Part shown: positions 1-5,619 of the stretch, one piece after another
Layout: the number at the start of each line of letters is the position of its first letter
Numbering within the stretch: the stretch's first letter is position 1
From: Phycisphaerae bacterium
Lineage (GTDB): Bacteria > Planctomycetota > Phycisphaerae > Sedimentisphaerales > Anaerohalosphaeraceae
Direction of reading: 5' to 3'
NCBI GenBank assembly: GCA_007121565.1
Contig: SKKI01000307.1
Coordinates: 1 to 6,761 of the forward strand
DNA: 6,761 bases
Notes under the pieces: model-generated
Told to the model about the DNA's origin: nothing
The model's input: only the letters and a program-made list of their open reading frames with translations
Databases searched by the model: none
Program-made: the position numbers and the translations under genes

Positions 1-245
1 CCCGCCAGGGCGTGCTCAAAATTATCCAGCGACGGCAGCAGGGCCCGGATGATTTTCTTTTTTTCATACGCGACGGTGTCGGCCACCTGCCGCGGCACGC
101 GCTTCTGATAGTTGGCATAATCGGCGCTGAGCCGCTGAAGTTTTTCAAACAGGGCCTGCTTCTCGACAGTGAGCTGTTCAATCTGCTCCTGGAGCTGTGC
201 TATGTGTTTTTCAGATTTTTTATCTTTTTTCTCTTTGGCGCTCAT
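1..245 (-). CDS. grpE: GrpE nucleotide exchange factor, N-terminal part (runs off window)
   Basis: GrpE releases ADP from DnaK in the cytoplasm and so resets the Hsp70 cycle. Only the first 81 codons are visible; the gene continues past base 1. I translated the minus strand from the ATG at 245. Residues 1-14 are a very lysine-rich, disordered-looking leader, and residues 15-40 have a coiled-coil pattern (IAQLQEQIEQL), as expected for the long GrpE dimer helix. NYQKR at 45-49 and LLPSLDNFEHAL at 69-80 match the family patterns (E/NFxNYRKR and LLPVLDNLERAL). The core that contacts DnaK, and the C-terminal beta domain, lie outside the window. The start follows the dnaJ stop by 9 nt, and a weak AGGG ribosome binding site overlaps that stop codon, so the two genes are almost certainly cotranscribed and perhaps translationally coupled. 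Identity is secure from these motifs and from the neighbouring dnaJ. Confidence 0.9.
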   Translation of the reverse strand, partial: MSAKEKKDKKSEKHIAQLQEQIEQLTVEKQALFEKLQRLSADYANYQKRVPRQVADTVAYEKKKIIRALLPSLDNFEHALA

Positions 246-254
246 TACTGAACC

Positions 255-1418
255 CTATGATTGTTTGGTATTGCCAAAATGACGCTTGATCCGTTCAAAA
301 AAACTCTTACTGTCCGAACTGACTTCAAGTTCTTCGGTTTTGGCGTATTCACGCAGAAGATTTTGCTGTTCAGCGTTTAGACGTTTGGGGATCTCCACGG
401 CGGTCTTGACCAGCAAATCGCCCTTATGGGCGGTCCGGATATTCGGCAACCCCTGGCCGCGGATGCGCAGCACCGCCCCGTGCTGCGTGCCGGGCGGAAT
501 GCGAAGTTTGCGTGTGCCCTCAAGTGTGGGTACGTCAATCGTCGTTCCCAGCGCAAGCTGTGTAAAGCTCAGCGGCACGGTCACAATCAAATTGTCCCCG
601 TCGCGCATCAGGAACGGATGGGCCTTGATCCGCACATAGCAATACAAATCGCCGCGCGGGCCGCCGTGCCGTCCCGGTTCGCCTTCGCCGCCGACGCGAA
701 TCCCCTGGCCCTCGTGAACGCCGGCCGGAATTTTAACGGTAATGGTACGTTTCTTCGCGTTGGTTCCCTTGCCGCGACATTTGCGGCAGGGGTCGGTAAT
801 GATCTGCCCGGTCCCCTGGCACTGCGGACAGGTCGAGACCATTTGGAAAAATCCGCCCAGCCCGGCCCGCTGAACCTGGCCGGCCCCGCCGCAGACAGTG
901 CAGCGTGCCGGCGCCTTGCCCTTAGCCACACCGGAGCCGGAACAGTCCGCACAGGTATCCTGCCGGGTAAATTCGATGGTCTTCTCGGCGCCGCGGCTGA
1001 CCTCTTCAAGCGACAGCTCGACCACCGTCTCAAGGTCATAGCCCCGCGCCGCACGCCGCGCCCCGGCGCCGCCGGGACGTCTGGACGATCGTCGCGAGCC
1101 GAACACGTCCCCGAACATATCCCCGAAGATATCGCCGAAAATATCGCCAATGTCGTTGACATTCATATGCGAATAGTCATGGACACCGGCCCCGCGCAGC
1201 CCGTCGTGGCCAAACTGATCGTAGCGCTTGCGTTTCTCCGGGTCGCTGAGGACTTCATAAGCCTCGGCGCACTGCTTGAATTTGGCCTCGGCCTCTTTGT
1301 CGCCGGGGTTTTTATCCGGATGGTACTGGATAGCCAACCGGCGATAGGCCCGCTTGATATCGTCAGCAGAGGCCTTCTTGTCCACTCCCAGTATCTCGTA
1401 GTAATCGCGTTTGGCCAT
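255..1418 (-). CDS. dnaJ: Chaperone protein DnaJ (Hsp40, type I)
   Basis: DnaJ binds unfolded clients and delivers them to DnaK while stimulating its ATPase. The 387 aa are a normal length and show the full type I layout. A J domain occupies about residues 4-70, with the HPD motif at 33-35. A short Gly/Phe-type linker follows (about 71-125), containing four consecutive FGD-like units at 91-107. The cysteine-rich domain (about 156-217) has four CxxCxGxG zinc motifs at C156/C159, C173/C176, C197/C200 and C211/C214, binding two zinc ions. The client-binding beta domains and C-terminal dimerisation region follow. The linker is rich in Asp and Arg ([18 protein letters not shown]) rather than purely Gly/Phe. 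The start at 1418 is fixed by [12 protein letters not shown], but no Shine-Dalgarno sequence precedes it. The gene lies 121 nt downstream of GroEL-B, behind a strong hairpin, so it may have its own promoter. The stop is TAG. Confidence 0.97.
   Translation of the reverse strand: MAKRDYYEILGVDKKASADDIKRAYRRLAIQYHPDKNPGDKEAEAKFKQCAEAYEVLSDPEKRKRYDQFGHDGLRGAGVHDYSHMNVNDIGDIFGDIFGDMFGDVFGSRRSSRRPGGAGARRAARGYDLETVVELSLEEVSRGAEKTIEFTRQDTCADCSGSGVAKGKAPARCTVCGGAGQVQRAGLGGFFQMVSTCPQCQGTGQIITDPCRKCRGKGTNAKKRTITVKIPAGVHEGQGIRVGGEGEPGRHGGPRGDLYCYVRIKAHPFLMRDGDNLIVTVPLSFTQLALGTTIDVPTLEGTRKLRIPPGTQHGAVLRIRGQGLPNIRTAHKGDLLVKTAVEIPKRLNAEQQNLLREYAKTEELEVSSDSKSFFERIKRHFGNTKQS
1099..1146 (-). repeat. 12-bp tandem repeat inside dnaJ encoding FGD(V/M/I) units
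   Basis: Four 12-base units lie head to tail on the plus strand: CCGAACACGTCC, CCGAACATATCC, CCGAAGATATCG and CCGAAAATATCG. A fifth, partial unit follows. On the coding strand they give the tetrapeptide run [16 protein letters not shown] at DnaJ residues 92-107. One or two such units are common in DnaJ linkers; four nearly identical ones suggest slippage expansion. The frame is kept. Confidence 0.85.
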
Positions 1419-1424
1419 AGTGTT

Positions 1425-1449
1425 TTTATGCGTTCAAGAGTATCACGAT
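1425..1449 (-). promoter_or_regulatory. Weak candidate promoter for dnaJ-grpE
   Basis: Just past the inverted repeat, on the minus strand, TTGTTA (1449-1454) and CATAAA (1425-1430) are separated by 18 nt. Each matches 4 of 6 consensus positions for -35 and -10. Transcription would start only a few bases before the dnaJ ATG at 1418, which would give a nearly leaderless mRNA and agree with the missing ribosome binding site. The match is poor enough to arise by chance. The only support is its position. Confidence 0.2.
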
Positions 1450-1454
1450 AACAA

Positions 1455-1491
1455 CGAACAGGGGCGCCCCTAAGAATCGCGCCCCTGTTCG
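1455..1491 (-). terminator. Perfect 13-bp inverted repeat between groEL-B and dnaJ (terminator or processing hairpin)
   Basis: The arms CGAACAGGGGCGC (1455-1467) and its exact reverse complement (1479-1491) flank an 11-nt loop, giving a long GC-rich hairpin in either strand. In the direction of the chaperone genes it is followed by TTGTTAT, which is only mildly U-rich, so it is a modest intrinsic terminator. It could instead attenuate readthrough or protect the 3' end of the upstream groE message. On the plus strand it is followed by a T-rich stretch (1497-1507), but no plus-strand gene needs a terminator here. The inverted repeat is certain; its function is inferred from position. Confidence 0.6.
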
Positions 1492-1531
1492 CCGTCTTCT
1501 ATTTTCTAACGTCTGCTTTGCGACCTCTGAT
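1490..1531 (-). repeat. Degenerate 7-nt periodic repeat downstream of groEL-B
   Basis: Read on the minus strand from 1531, successive heptamers are ATCAGAG, GTCGCAA, AGCAGAC, GTTAGAA and AATAGAA, fitting a loose pattern NN(C/T)AGAN with one unit off. The decamer ATCAGAGGTC at its start recurs, on the opposite strand, in the spacer after mnmA (6718-6727), which has the same 7-nt period. This looks like a decayed member of an intergenic heptamer repeat family. It lies between the GroEL-B stop and the inverted repeat and encodes nothing. Confidence 0.45.
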
Positions 1532-1539
1532 ATCCGCCG

Positions 1540-3156
1540 TCAGCAAACAGCGCCGCTGACGACATTTTCTTCCTTATCGTCCTTGATGTCGGTGATAATG
1601 ACATTGGTCGTAAGCATCAACCCGGCAACCGAAGCGGCGTTCTGCAGCGCGACACGGGCAACTTTAGCCGGGTCAATAATGCCGGCCTTGACCATATCCT
1701 CGTATTCGCCGGTGTTGGCGTTGTAGCCGATGTTGCCGGTCTTTTCCAGCAGTTCGGCCACGACCACATCGCCATGCCCGCCGCTGTTATCGACGATCTG
1801 GCTGGTCGGGGCTTTCAGGGCGTTGATAACGATGTCAAAGCCGATCTTCTCATCGCCGCGCGCTTTGGCTCGGGCTTTGTCCACCTCGCCGATCGCCCGC
1901 AGATAGATCACGCCGCCGCCGGGAATGATCCCTTCCTGCGCCGCGGCCTTGGTCGCGTGCAGCGCGTCGTCGAGCAGGTCTTTGCGCTCTTTCATCTCGG
2001 TCTCGGTCGCCGCGCCGGCCTTGATCACCGCCACGCCGCCGGTCAGCTTGGCCAGACGCTCCTGCAGCTTTTCACGGTCGTAGTCACTGGTGGTCTTTTC
2101 GATCTGGGTGCGAATCTGATCACATCGGGCGGTGATGTCTTTCTTTTTGCCCGCACCTTCGATGATGGTGGTGGTCTCTTTGCCGACCACGACCTTTTTG
2201 GCCTTGCCCATCTGAGTCAGTTCCACGCTTTCCAGCTTAATGCCCAGATCTTCGGTGATCACCGTCGCCCCGGTCAGGGTCGCGATATCCTGAAGCATGG
2301 CCTTGCGGCGGTCGCCAAAGCCCGGCGCCTTGACGGCACAGACTTTCAGCACGCCCTGCAGCCGGTTGATAACCAGGGCCGCCAGCGCCTCGCCTTCGAC
2401 TTCTTCACAGATAATCAGCAGCGGCGCATCGACATTGGCAGCCTTTTCCAGAAGCGGCAGCATCTCGCGCAGGTTGCTGATCTTCTTTTCGTGCAGCAGC
2501 ACATACGCATCCTCAAGCACCGCCTCAAGCGTATCCGGGTTGGTCATGAAGTAAGGCGACTGATAGCCTTTGTCAAACTGCATCCCTTCGACGACATCCA
2601 GCTCGGTGTCCATCCCTTTGCCTTCTTCGACCTCGATGACGCCTTCCTTGCCGACCTTGTCCATCGCATCGGCCAGAATGCGTCCGACCTCCGCGTCGTT
2701 GTTGGCGCTGATGGTGGCCACTTTGGCAATGTCATCATGCCCCTTGACGGGCTTGGCATAGCCGTTGATGAAGTCGGTGGCCACCTCGGCCGCCTTGGCA
2801 ATGCCGCGCTGCAGGGCAACGGGATTGACGCCGGCGGCGCTGTATTTGAGCCCTTCGTTGTAAATCGCCTCGGCCAGTACCGTCGCCGTGGTCGTGCCGT
2901 CACCGACGACATCGCTGGTCTTGCTGGCGACCTGGTTGACCATCTTGGCGCCGATATTTTCAAACGCCTCGGGCAGCTCAATCTCTTTACTGACCGACAC
3001 GCCGTCCTTGGTGACCTTCGGCGAGCCGAAGCTTTTGTGCAGCAGCACATTGCGCCCCGTCGGGCCCATCGTCACCTTGACCGTCCTGGCCAGTTTGGCC
3101 AGGCCGTCTTTCAAGTGCTTGCGCCCGGCTTCCTGAAACATCATTTGTTTTGCCAT
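1540..3156 (-). CDS. groEL: Chaperonin GroEL paralogue B (no Gly-Met tail)
   Basis: This is a 60-kDa chaperonin subunit that would form 7-mer rings enclosing folding clients in an ATP- and GroES-dependent cycle in the cytoplasm. At 538 aa it is slightly short for the family because of its C-terminus. The equatorial ATP site is intact: GPTGRN at 31-36, TKDG with D51, GDGTTT at 85-90, GGG at 413-415 and D495. The hydrolytic Asp is D397 in the DDALHAT motif. The apical surface reads YQSPYF at 198-203, with Gln where E. coli has Leu200. The tail ends [13 protein letters not shown], with no GGM repeats and a terminal Cys. R452 and E461, the E. coli inter-ring pair, are Ser452 and His461 here. The start at 3156 has a strong GGAGG 10 nt upstream. 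The gene follows groES by 55 nt, so it probably shares its transcript. I see no frameshift; the reading frame simply stops at TGA. Confidence 0.96.
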   Translation of the reverse strand: MAKQMMFQEAGRKHLKDGLAKLARTVKVTMGPTGRNVLLHKSFGSPKVTKDGVSVSKEIELPEAFENIGAKMVNQVASKTSDVVGDGTTTATVLAEAIYNEGLKYSAAGVNPVALQRGIAKAAEVATDFINGYAKPVKGHDDIAKVATISANNDAEVGRILADAMDKVGKEGVIEVEEGKGMDTELDVVEGMQFDKGYQSPYFMTNPDTLEAVLEDAYVLLHEKKISNLREMLPLLEKAANVDAPLLIICEEVEGEALAALVINRLQGVLKVCAVKAPGFGDRRKAMLQDIATLTGATVITEDLGIKLESVELTQMGKAKKVVVGKETTTIIEGAGKKKDITARCDQIRTQIEKTTSDYDREKLQERLAKLTGGVAVIKAGAATETEMKERKDLLDDALHATKAAAQEGIIPGGGVIYLRAIGEVDKARAKARGDEKIGFDIVINALKAPTSQIVDNSGGHGDVVVAELLEKTGNIGYNANTGEYEDMVKAGIIDPAKVARVALQNAASVAGLMLTTNVIITDIKDDKEENVVSGAVC

Positions 3157-3166
3157 AACTATAAAT

Positions 3167-3186
3167 CCTCCCGACTATATCAGTCG
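3167..3186 (-). promoter_or_regulatory. Ribosome binding site of groEL-B with abutting small hairpin
   Basis: On the minus strand the hairpin CGACT-GATAT-AGTCG (3186-3172) ends directly at the Shine-Dalgarno GGAGG (3171-3167), which sits 10 nt before the ATG at 3156. The ribosome binding site is strong and fixes the start. The hairpin has only 5 bp. It could slow ribosome loading or separate groES and groEL-B translation rates, but stems this small occur by chance. Confidence 0.5.
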
Positions 3187-3211
3187 TTCGCTGGTGTTAA
3201 TGAACCGTTCA

Positions 3212-3499
3212 CTATTCCACTATGCCGAGCACTTCGCTTTCGCGAAGAATCTTGTACTCGACGCCGTCGATTTCGATGTCGCTGCCGCCGTATCGGCCAT
3301 ACAACACGACCTCATCAGGCTTGACGCTCATCGCCGCCCGCGTGCCGTTGTCCAGCAGCTTGCCGGGGCCGACGGCGATCACGGTGCCCATCAGCGGTTT
3401 TTCGCGTGCGGTATCCGGCAGAACAATCCCGCCGGCGGTTTTCTCTTCGGCTTCCTTGGGCTTGACAACAATGCGATCTTCAAGAGGTACCAGTTTCAT
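3212..3499 (-). CDS. groES: Co-chaperonin GroES
   Basis: GroES forms a heptameric lid that binds the apical domains of GroEL and closes the folding chamber. The 95 aa are a typical length. N-terminal PLEDRIVVKP (5-14) is the family signature. The mobile loop spans about 16-33, with the GroEL-contacting GGIVL at 23-27. The roof hairpin LLDNG lies at 48-52, and the C-terminal ESEVLGIVE is canonical. The ATG at 3499 has AGGAG (3508-3512) 8 nt upstream. The gene lies between two groEL genes, 68 nt after GroEL-A and 55 nt before GroEL-B, and is the only groES in view, so it may have to serve both paralogues. A perfect TATAAT occurs upstream at 3520-3525 but has no good -35 and would start the transcript at the ribosome binding site, so I do not count it as a promoter. 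Confidence 0.97.
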   Translation of the reverse strand: MKLVPLEDRIVVKPKEAEEKTAGGIVLPDTAREKPLMGTVIAVGPGKLLDNGTRAAMSVKPDEVVLYGRYGGSDIEIDGVEYKILRESEVLGIVE

Positions 3500-3567
3500 T
3501 GTTTATTCTCCTGTCAGTAATTATAGTCATCGTATTTATCGTTTATTCACGTCGCAAGCGTCTGCGC

Positions 3568-5211
3568 TTACATCATATCCATGCCGCCCATACCGCCCAT
3601 ATCATCAGGCATGCCGGGGCCGTCATCATCCTTGGGCTTTTCGGTCACGACACAGTCGGTCGTCAGCAGCAGGCCCGCCACCGAGGCGGCATTCTGCAGC
3701 GCGATGCGCGTCACCTGAACCGGGTCGATGACGCCGGCCTCGATCAGGTCTTCAAATTTATCCTTGTCGGCGTTGTAGCCAAAGCCGTCCTTGCCCTGGG
3801 CGACCTTGCTGACGACGATATTGCCGACCGCGCCGGCGTTATCGGCGATGCAGTAGCACGGCATCCGCAACGCGTTAGCCACGATCTGGGCGCCGGTCTT
3901 TTCGTCGCCGCTGAGCTTGAGCGCCTTGACCGCATCGATGCAGCGCACCAGGGCCACCCCCCCGCCGGCGACGATGCCTTCTTCGATGGCCGCTCGCGTC
4001 GCGTGCAGGGCGTCTTCGATACGCGCTTTCTTTTCTTTCATTTCCGCCTCGCTGGCGGCCCCGACATTAATCCGCGCCACGCCGCCGGTCAGCTTGGCCA
4101 GTCGCTCCTGAAGCTTCTCGCGGTCGTAGTCGCTGGTGGTGGTCTCAATTTCGCTGCGAATCTGGGCGATGCGGCCGGCAATGGCCTCGTGCGAGGCAGC
4201 GCCTTCGATGATGGTGGTGTTGTCATTGTCGATATTGACCTTCTTGGCCTGTCCGAGCTGGGACACATCCACCTTGTCCAGTTCGATGCCCAGATCCTTG
4301 AAAATCGGCTCGGCGCCGGTCAAGACCGCGATATCTTCGAGCATGGCCTTGCGGCGGTCGCCGTACCCGGGCGCCTTGACCGCGGCCACCTGCAGAATGC
4401 CCCGCAGCTTGTTGACGACCAGCGTCGCCAGGGCCTCGCCTTCGACATCTTCGGCGATAATCAGTAGCGGCCGCTTGCTCTTGGCCACCGCCTCCAGCAG
4501 CGGCACCAGCTTGGTAATACTGCTGATCTTGTCCTCAAAGACAAGAATGTAAGGCCTGTCCAGCTCACAGACCATCGTGTCCTGATCGGTGACAAAGTGC
4601 GGCGACAGATACCCGCGATCAAACTGCATCCCCTCGACATAATCCAGGGTCGTTTCCAGACTCTTGCCTTCTTCGACGGTGATGACGCCGTCTTTGCCGA
4701 CTTTCATAAAGGCCTCGGCCATCTTTTTGCCGATCTCAAAGTCGTTGTTGGCGCTGATCGCGGCGACATTGACGATGCTGTCTTTCCTGCTGATATCGAC
4801 CGGCTTGGCCAGTGTCGCCAGCTTATCCACCGTCGCGCCAACCGCCTTCTGGATGCCGCGGTTCAGGCTCATCGCGTCCGCCCCGGCGGCCAGATTCTTA
4901 AAGGCATCCCGGAACAGGGCCTCGGCCAGAACCGTCGCGGTGGTAGTCCCGTCGCCGGCGGTCTTGGAGGTCTTGCTGGCCGCTTCCCGAACGAGCTTGG
5001 CGCCCATATTCTCGGTCTTGTCCAGCAGGTCGATTTCCTCGGCCACTGTCACCCCGTCCTTGGTTACCGTCGGTCCGCCCCAGCCTTTGTCGATGATGGC
5101 ACAGCGGCCTCGCGGGCCGAGCGTCGACTTGACCGCAGAGGACAGCTTTTCCACGCCCGTCAACAATGCACGGCGGGCATCGCTTTCAAATGCTAACTGT
5201 TTTGCTGCCAT
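3568..5211 (-). CDS. groEL: Chaperonin GroEL paralogue A (Gly-Met tail, first gene of the cluster)
   Basis: This second 60-kDa chaperonin subunit has 547 aa, the usual length. The ATP site is complete: GPRGR at 32-36, TKDG with D52, GDGTTT at 87-92, GGG at 416-418, D496, and the hydrolytic Asp at D400 in EDALHAT. The apical motif is YLSPHF at 201-206, so His replaces E. coli Tyr203, a residue needed for client and GroES binding there. Helix-forming segments from about 230 to 290 ([17 protein letters not shown]) are conserved. The inter-ring pair is absent (Tyr and Val replace R452 and E461). The tail [14 protein letters not shown] is a short Gly-Met repeat that projects into the cavity in known GroELs. 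The ATG at 5211 has AGGAG (5223-5227) 11 nt upstream and a plausible promoter just before it, so this is probably the first gene of the groE transcript. It is the better candidate for the housekeeping GroEL. Confidence 0.97.
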   Translation of the reverse strand: MAAKQLAFESDARRALLTGVEKLSSAVKSTLGPRGRCAIIDKGWGGPTVTKDGVTVAEEIDLLDKTENMGAKLVREAASKTSKTAGDGTTTATVLAEALFRDAFKNLAAGADAMSLNRGIQKAVGATVDKLATLAKPVDISRKDSIVNVAAISANNDFEIGKKMAEAFMKVGKDGVITVEEGKSLETTLDYVEGMQFDRGYLSPHFVTDQDTMVCELDRPYILVFEDKISSITKLVPLLEAVAKSKRPLLIIAEDVEGEALATLVVNKLRGILQVAAVKAPGYGDRRKAMLEDIAVLTGAEPIFKDLGIELDKVDVSQLGQAKKVNIDNDNTTIIEGAASHEAIAGRIAQIRSEIETTTSDYDREKLQERLAKLTGGVARINVGAASEAEMKEKKARIEDALHATRAAIEEGIVAGGGVALVRCIDAVKALKLSGDEKTGAQIVANALRMPCYCIADNAGAVGNIVVSKVAQGKDGFGYNADKDKFEDLIEAGVIDPVQVTRIALQNAASVAGLLLTTDCVVTEKPKDDDGPGMPDDMGGMGGMDMM

Positions 5212-5240
5212 AGTTGTTGCTTCTCCTATTATCAGGTTCC

Positions 5241-5270
5241 ATTACATCTCTTAATTGAGTCCGTGGTCAA
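5241..5270 (-). promoter_or_regulatory. Candidate sigma70-type promoter of the groEL-groES-groEL transcript
   Basis: On the minus strand TTGACC (5270-5265) and TGTAAT (5246-5241) are spaced by 18 nt, each matching 5 of 6 consensus bases. The predicted transcript start, near 5234, gives a leader of about 22 nt that holds the AGGAG at 5227-5223 and the ATG at 5211. No CIRCE inverted repeat (TTAGCACTC-N9-GAGTGCTAA) is visible here, so HrcA control is unlikely at this site. Heat control, if any, must use another sigma factor or an unrecognised operator. Confidence 0.5.
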
Positions 5271-5395
5271 AACACCGTCTCCACATAGAAATTGATGTAT
5301 GAGCAAAAAAGATACCAGAAAATATCACCGCCGCCCCTAAAATTCCATAAGCTCAACAAAAACAACAAGATAGATGTTAATTAAAAAGTGTTTTT

Positions 5396-5530
5396 ATGGC
5401 CAGAAAGCACCCAGTCCTGCCACCTTTCGTCCCCGAGCGAGGGGGCGATACGCCAACTTGGCAGGGTCGGCTTGGCGGCTCCAAACGGGTGCCGGTGACG
5501 CTCAAAAAGGGGCCGGCCATCCTTAGCGAG
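5396..5530 (+). other. GC-rich structured intergenic island (candidate ncRNA or interspersed repeat)
   Basis: The gap between groEL-A and mnmA is AT-rich (27 percent GC at 5341-5400, about 29 percent at 5531-5610), but this block is about 66 percent GC over 5401-5520. ATGGCC (5396-5401) and GGCCAT (5515-5520) bound it as an inverted repeat. As plus-strand RNA, 5411-5422 pairs with 5459-5470 (11 of 12 positions, two G-U). Inside it, 5427-5434 pairs with 5441-5448 around the hexaloop GAGCGA. A third hairpin lies at 5476-5494 with loop AAACG. Pairings weaken if read as minus-strand RNA, because G-U pairs become A-C. Both strands also carry a short open frame (5396-5551 plus, 51 aa; 5377-5520 minus, 47 aa), neither with a good ribosome binding site. 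I do not recognise a known RNA family. A repeat or a decayed mobile element is an equal alternative. Confidence 0.45.
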
Positions 5531-5579
5531 AGCAAAAAAATTCATGCATAAGAGCTTGAATCGAAAAAAGTGAATGTAA

Positions 5580-5607
5580 TTGACATGTTTATTTATTTGC
5601 GGATACT
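5580..5607 (+). promoter_or_regulatory. Candidate promoter of mnmA
   Basis: A perfect -35 TTGACA (5580-5585) is followed after 16 nt by GATACT (5602-5607), 4 of 6 to the -10 consensus. The expected transcript start, near 5613-5615, leaves five to seven bases before the mnmA ATG at 5620. That fits the absence of a clear Shine-Dalgarno sequence and suggests a leaderless or nearly leaderless message. Confidence 0.5.
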
Positions 5608-5619
5608 AAGCAAAATGGT

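Noticed and set aside
426..1451. Long plus-strand open frame opposite dnaJ (341 aa)
   Set aside because: It is the antisense of dnaJ in GC-rich DNA, with no family resemblance. The minus frame is unmistakably DnaJ with HPD and four zinc motifs.
1774..3324. Long plus-strand open frame opposite groEL-B (516 aa)
   Set aside because: Antisense shadow of a conserved GroEL gene, rich in His/Arg/Gln-type shadow residues and crossing into groES; no independent start signal.
3520..3525. Perfect TATAAT upstream of groES
   Set aside because: No acceptable -35 at 16-19 nt, and the transcript would start at the ribosome binding site. The stretch is AT-rich, so a chance match is likely.
2029..4101. 27-nt identical stretch in the two groEL genes (2029-2055 and 4075-4101), possible gene conversion
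   Set aside because: It encodes a universally conserved GroEL segment (LAKLTGGVA). Protein constraint with shared codon preference explains it, and flanking third positions differ.
1419..5398. Direct 12-base repeat AGTGTTTTTATG at 1419-1430 and 5387-5398
   Set aside because: About one such match is expected by chance in a window this size, and the contexts differ (upstream of dnaJ on the other strand versus the island edge).
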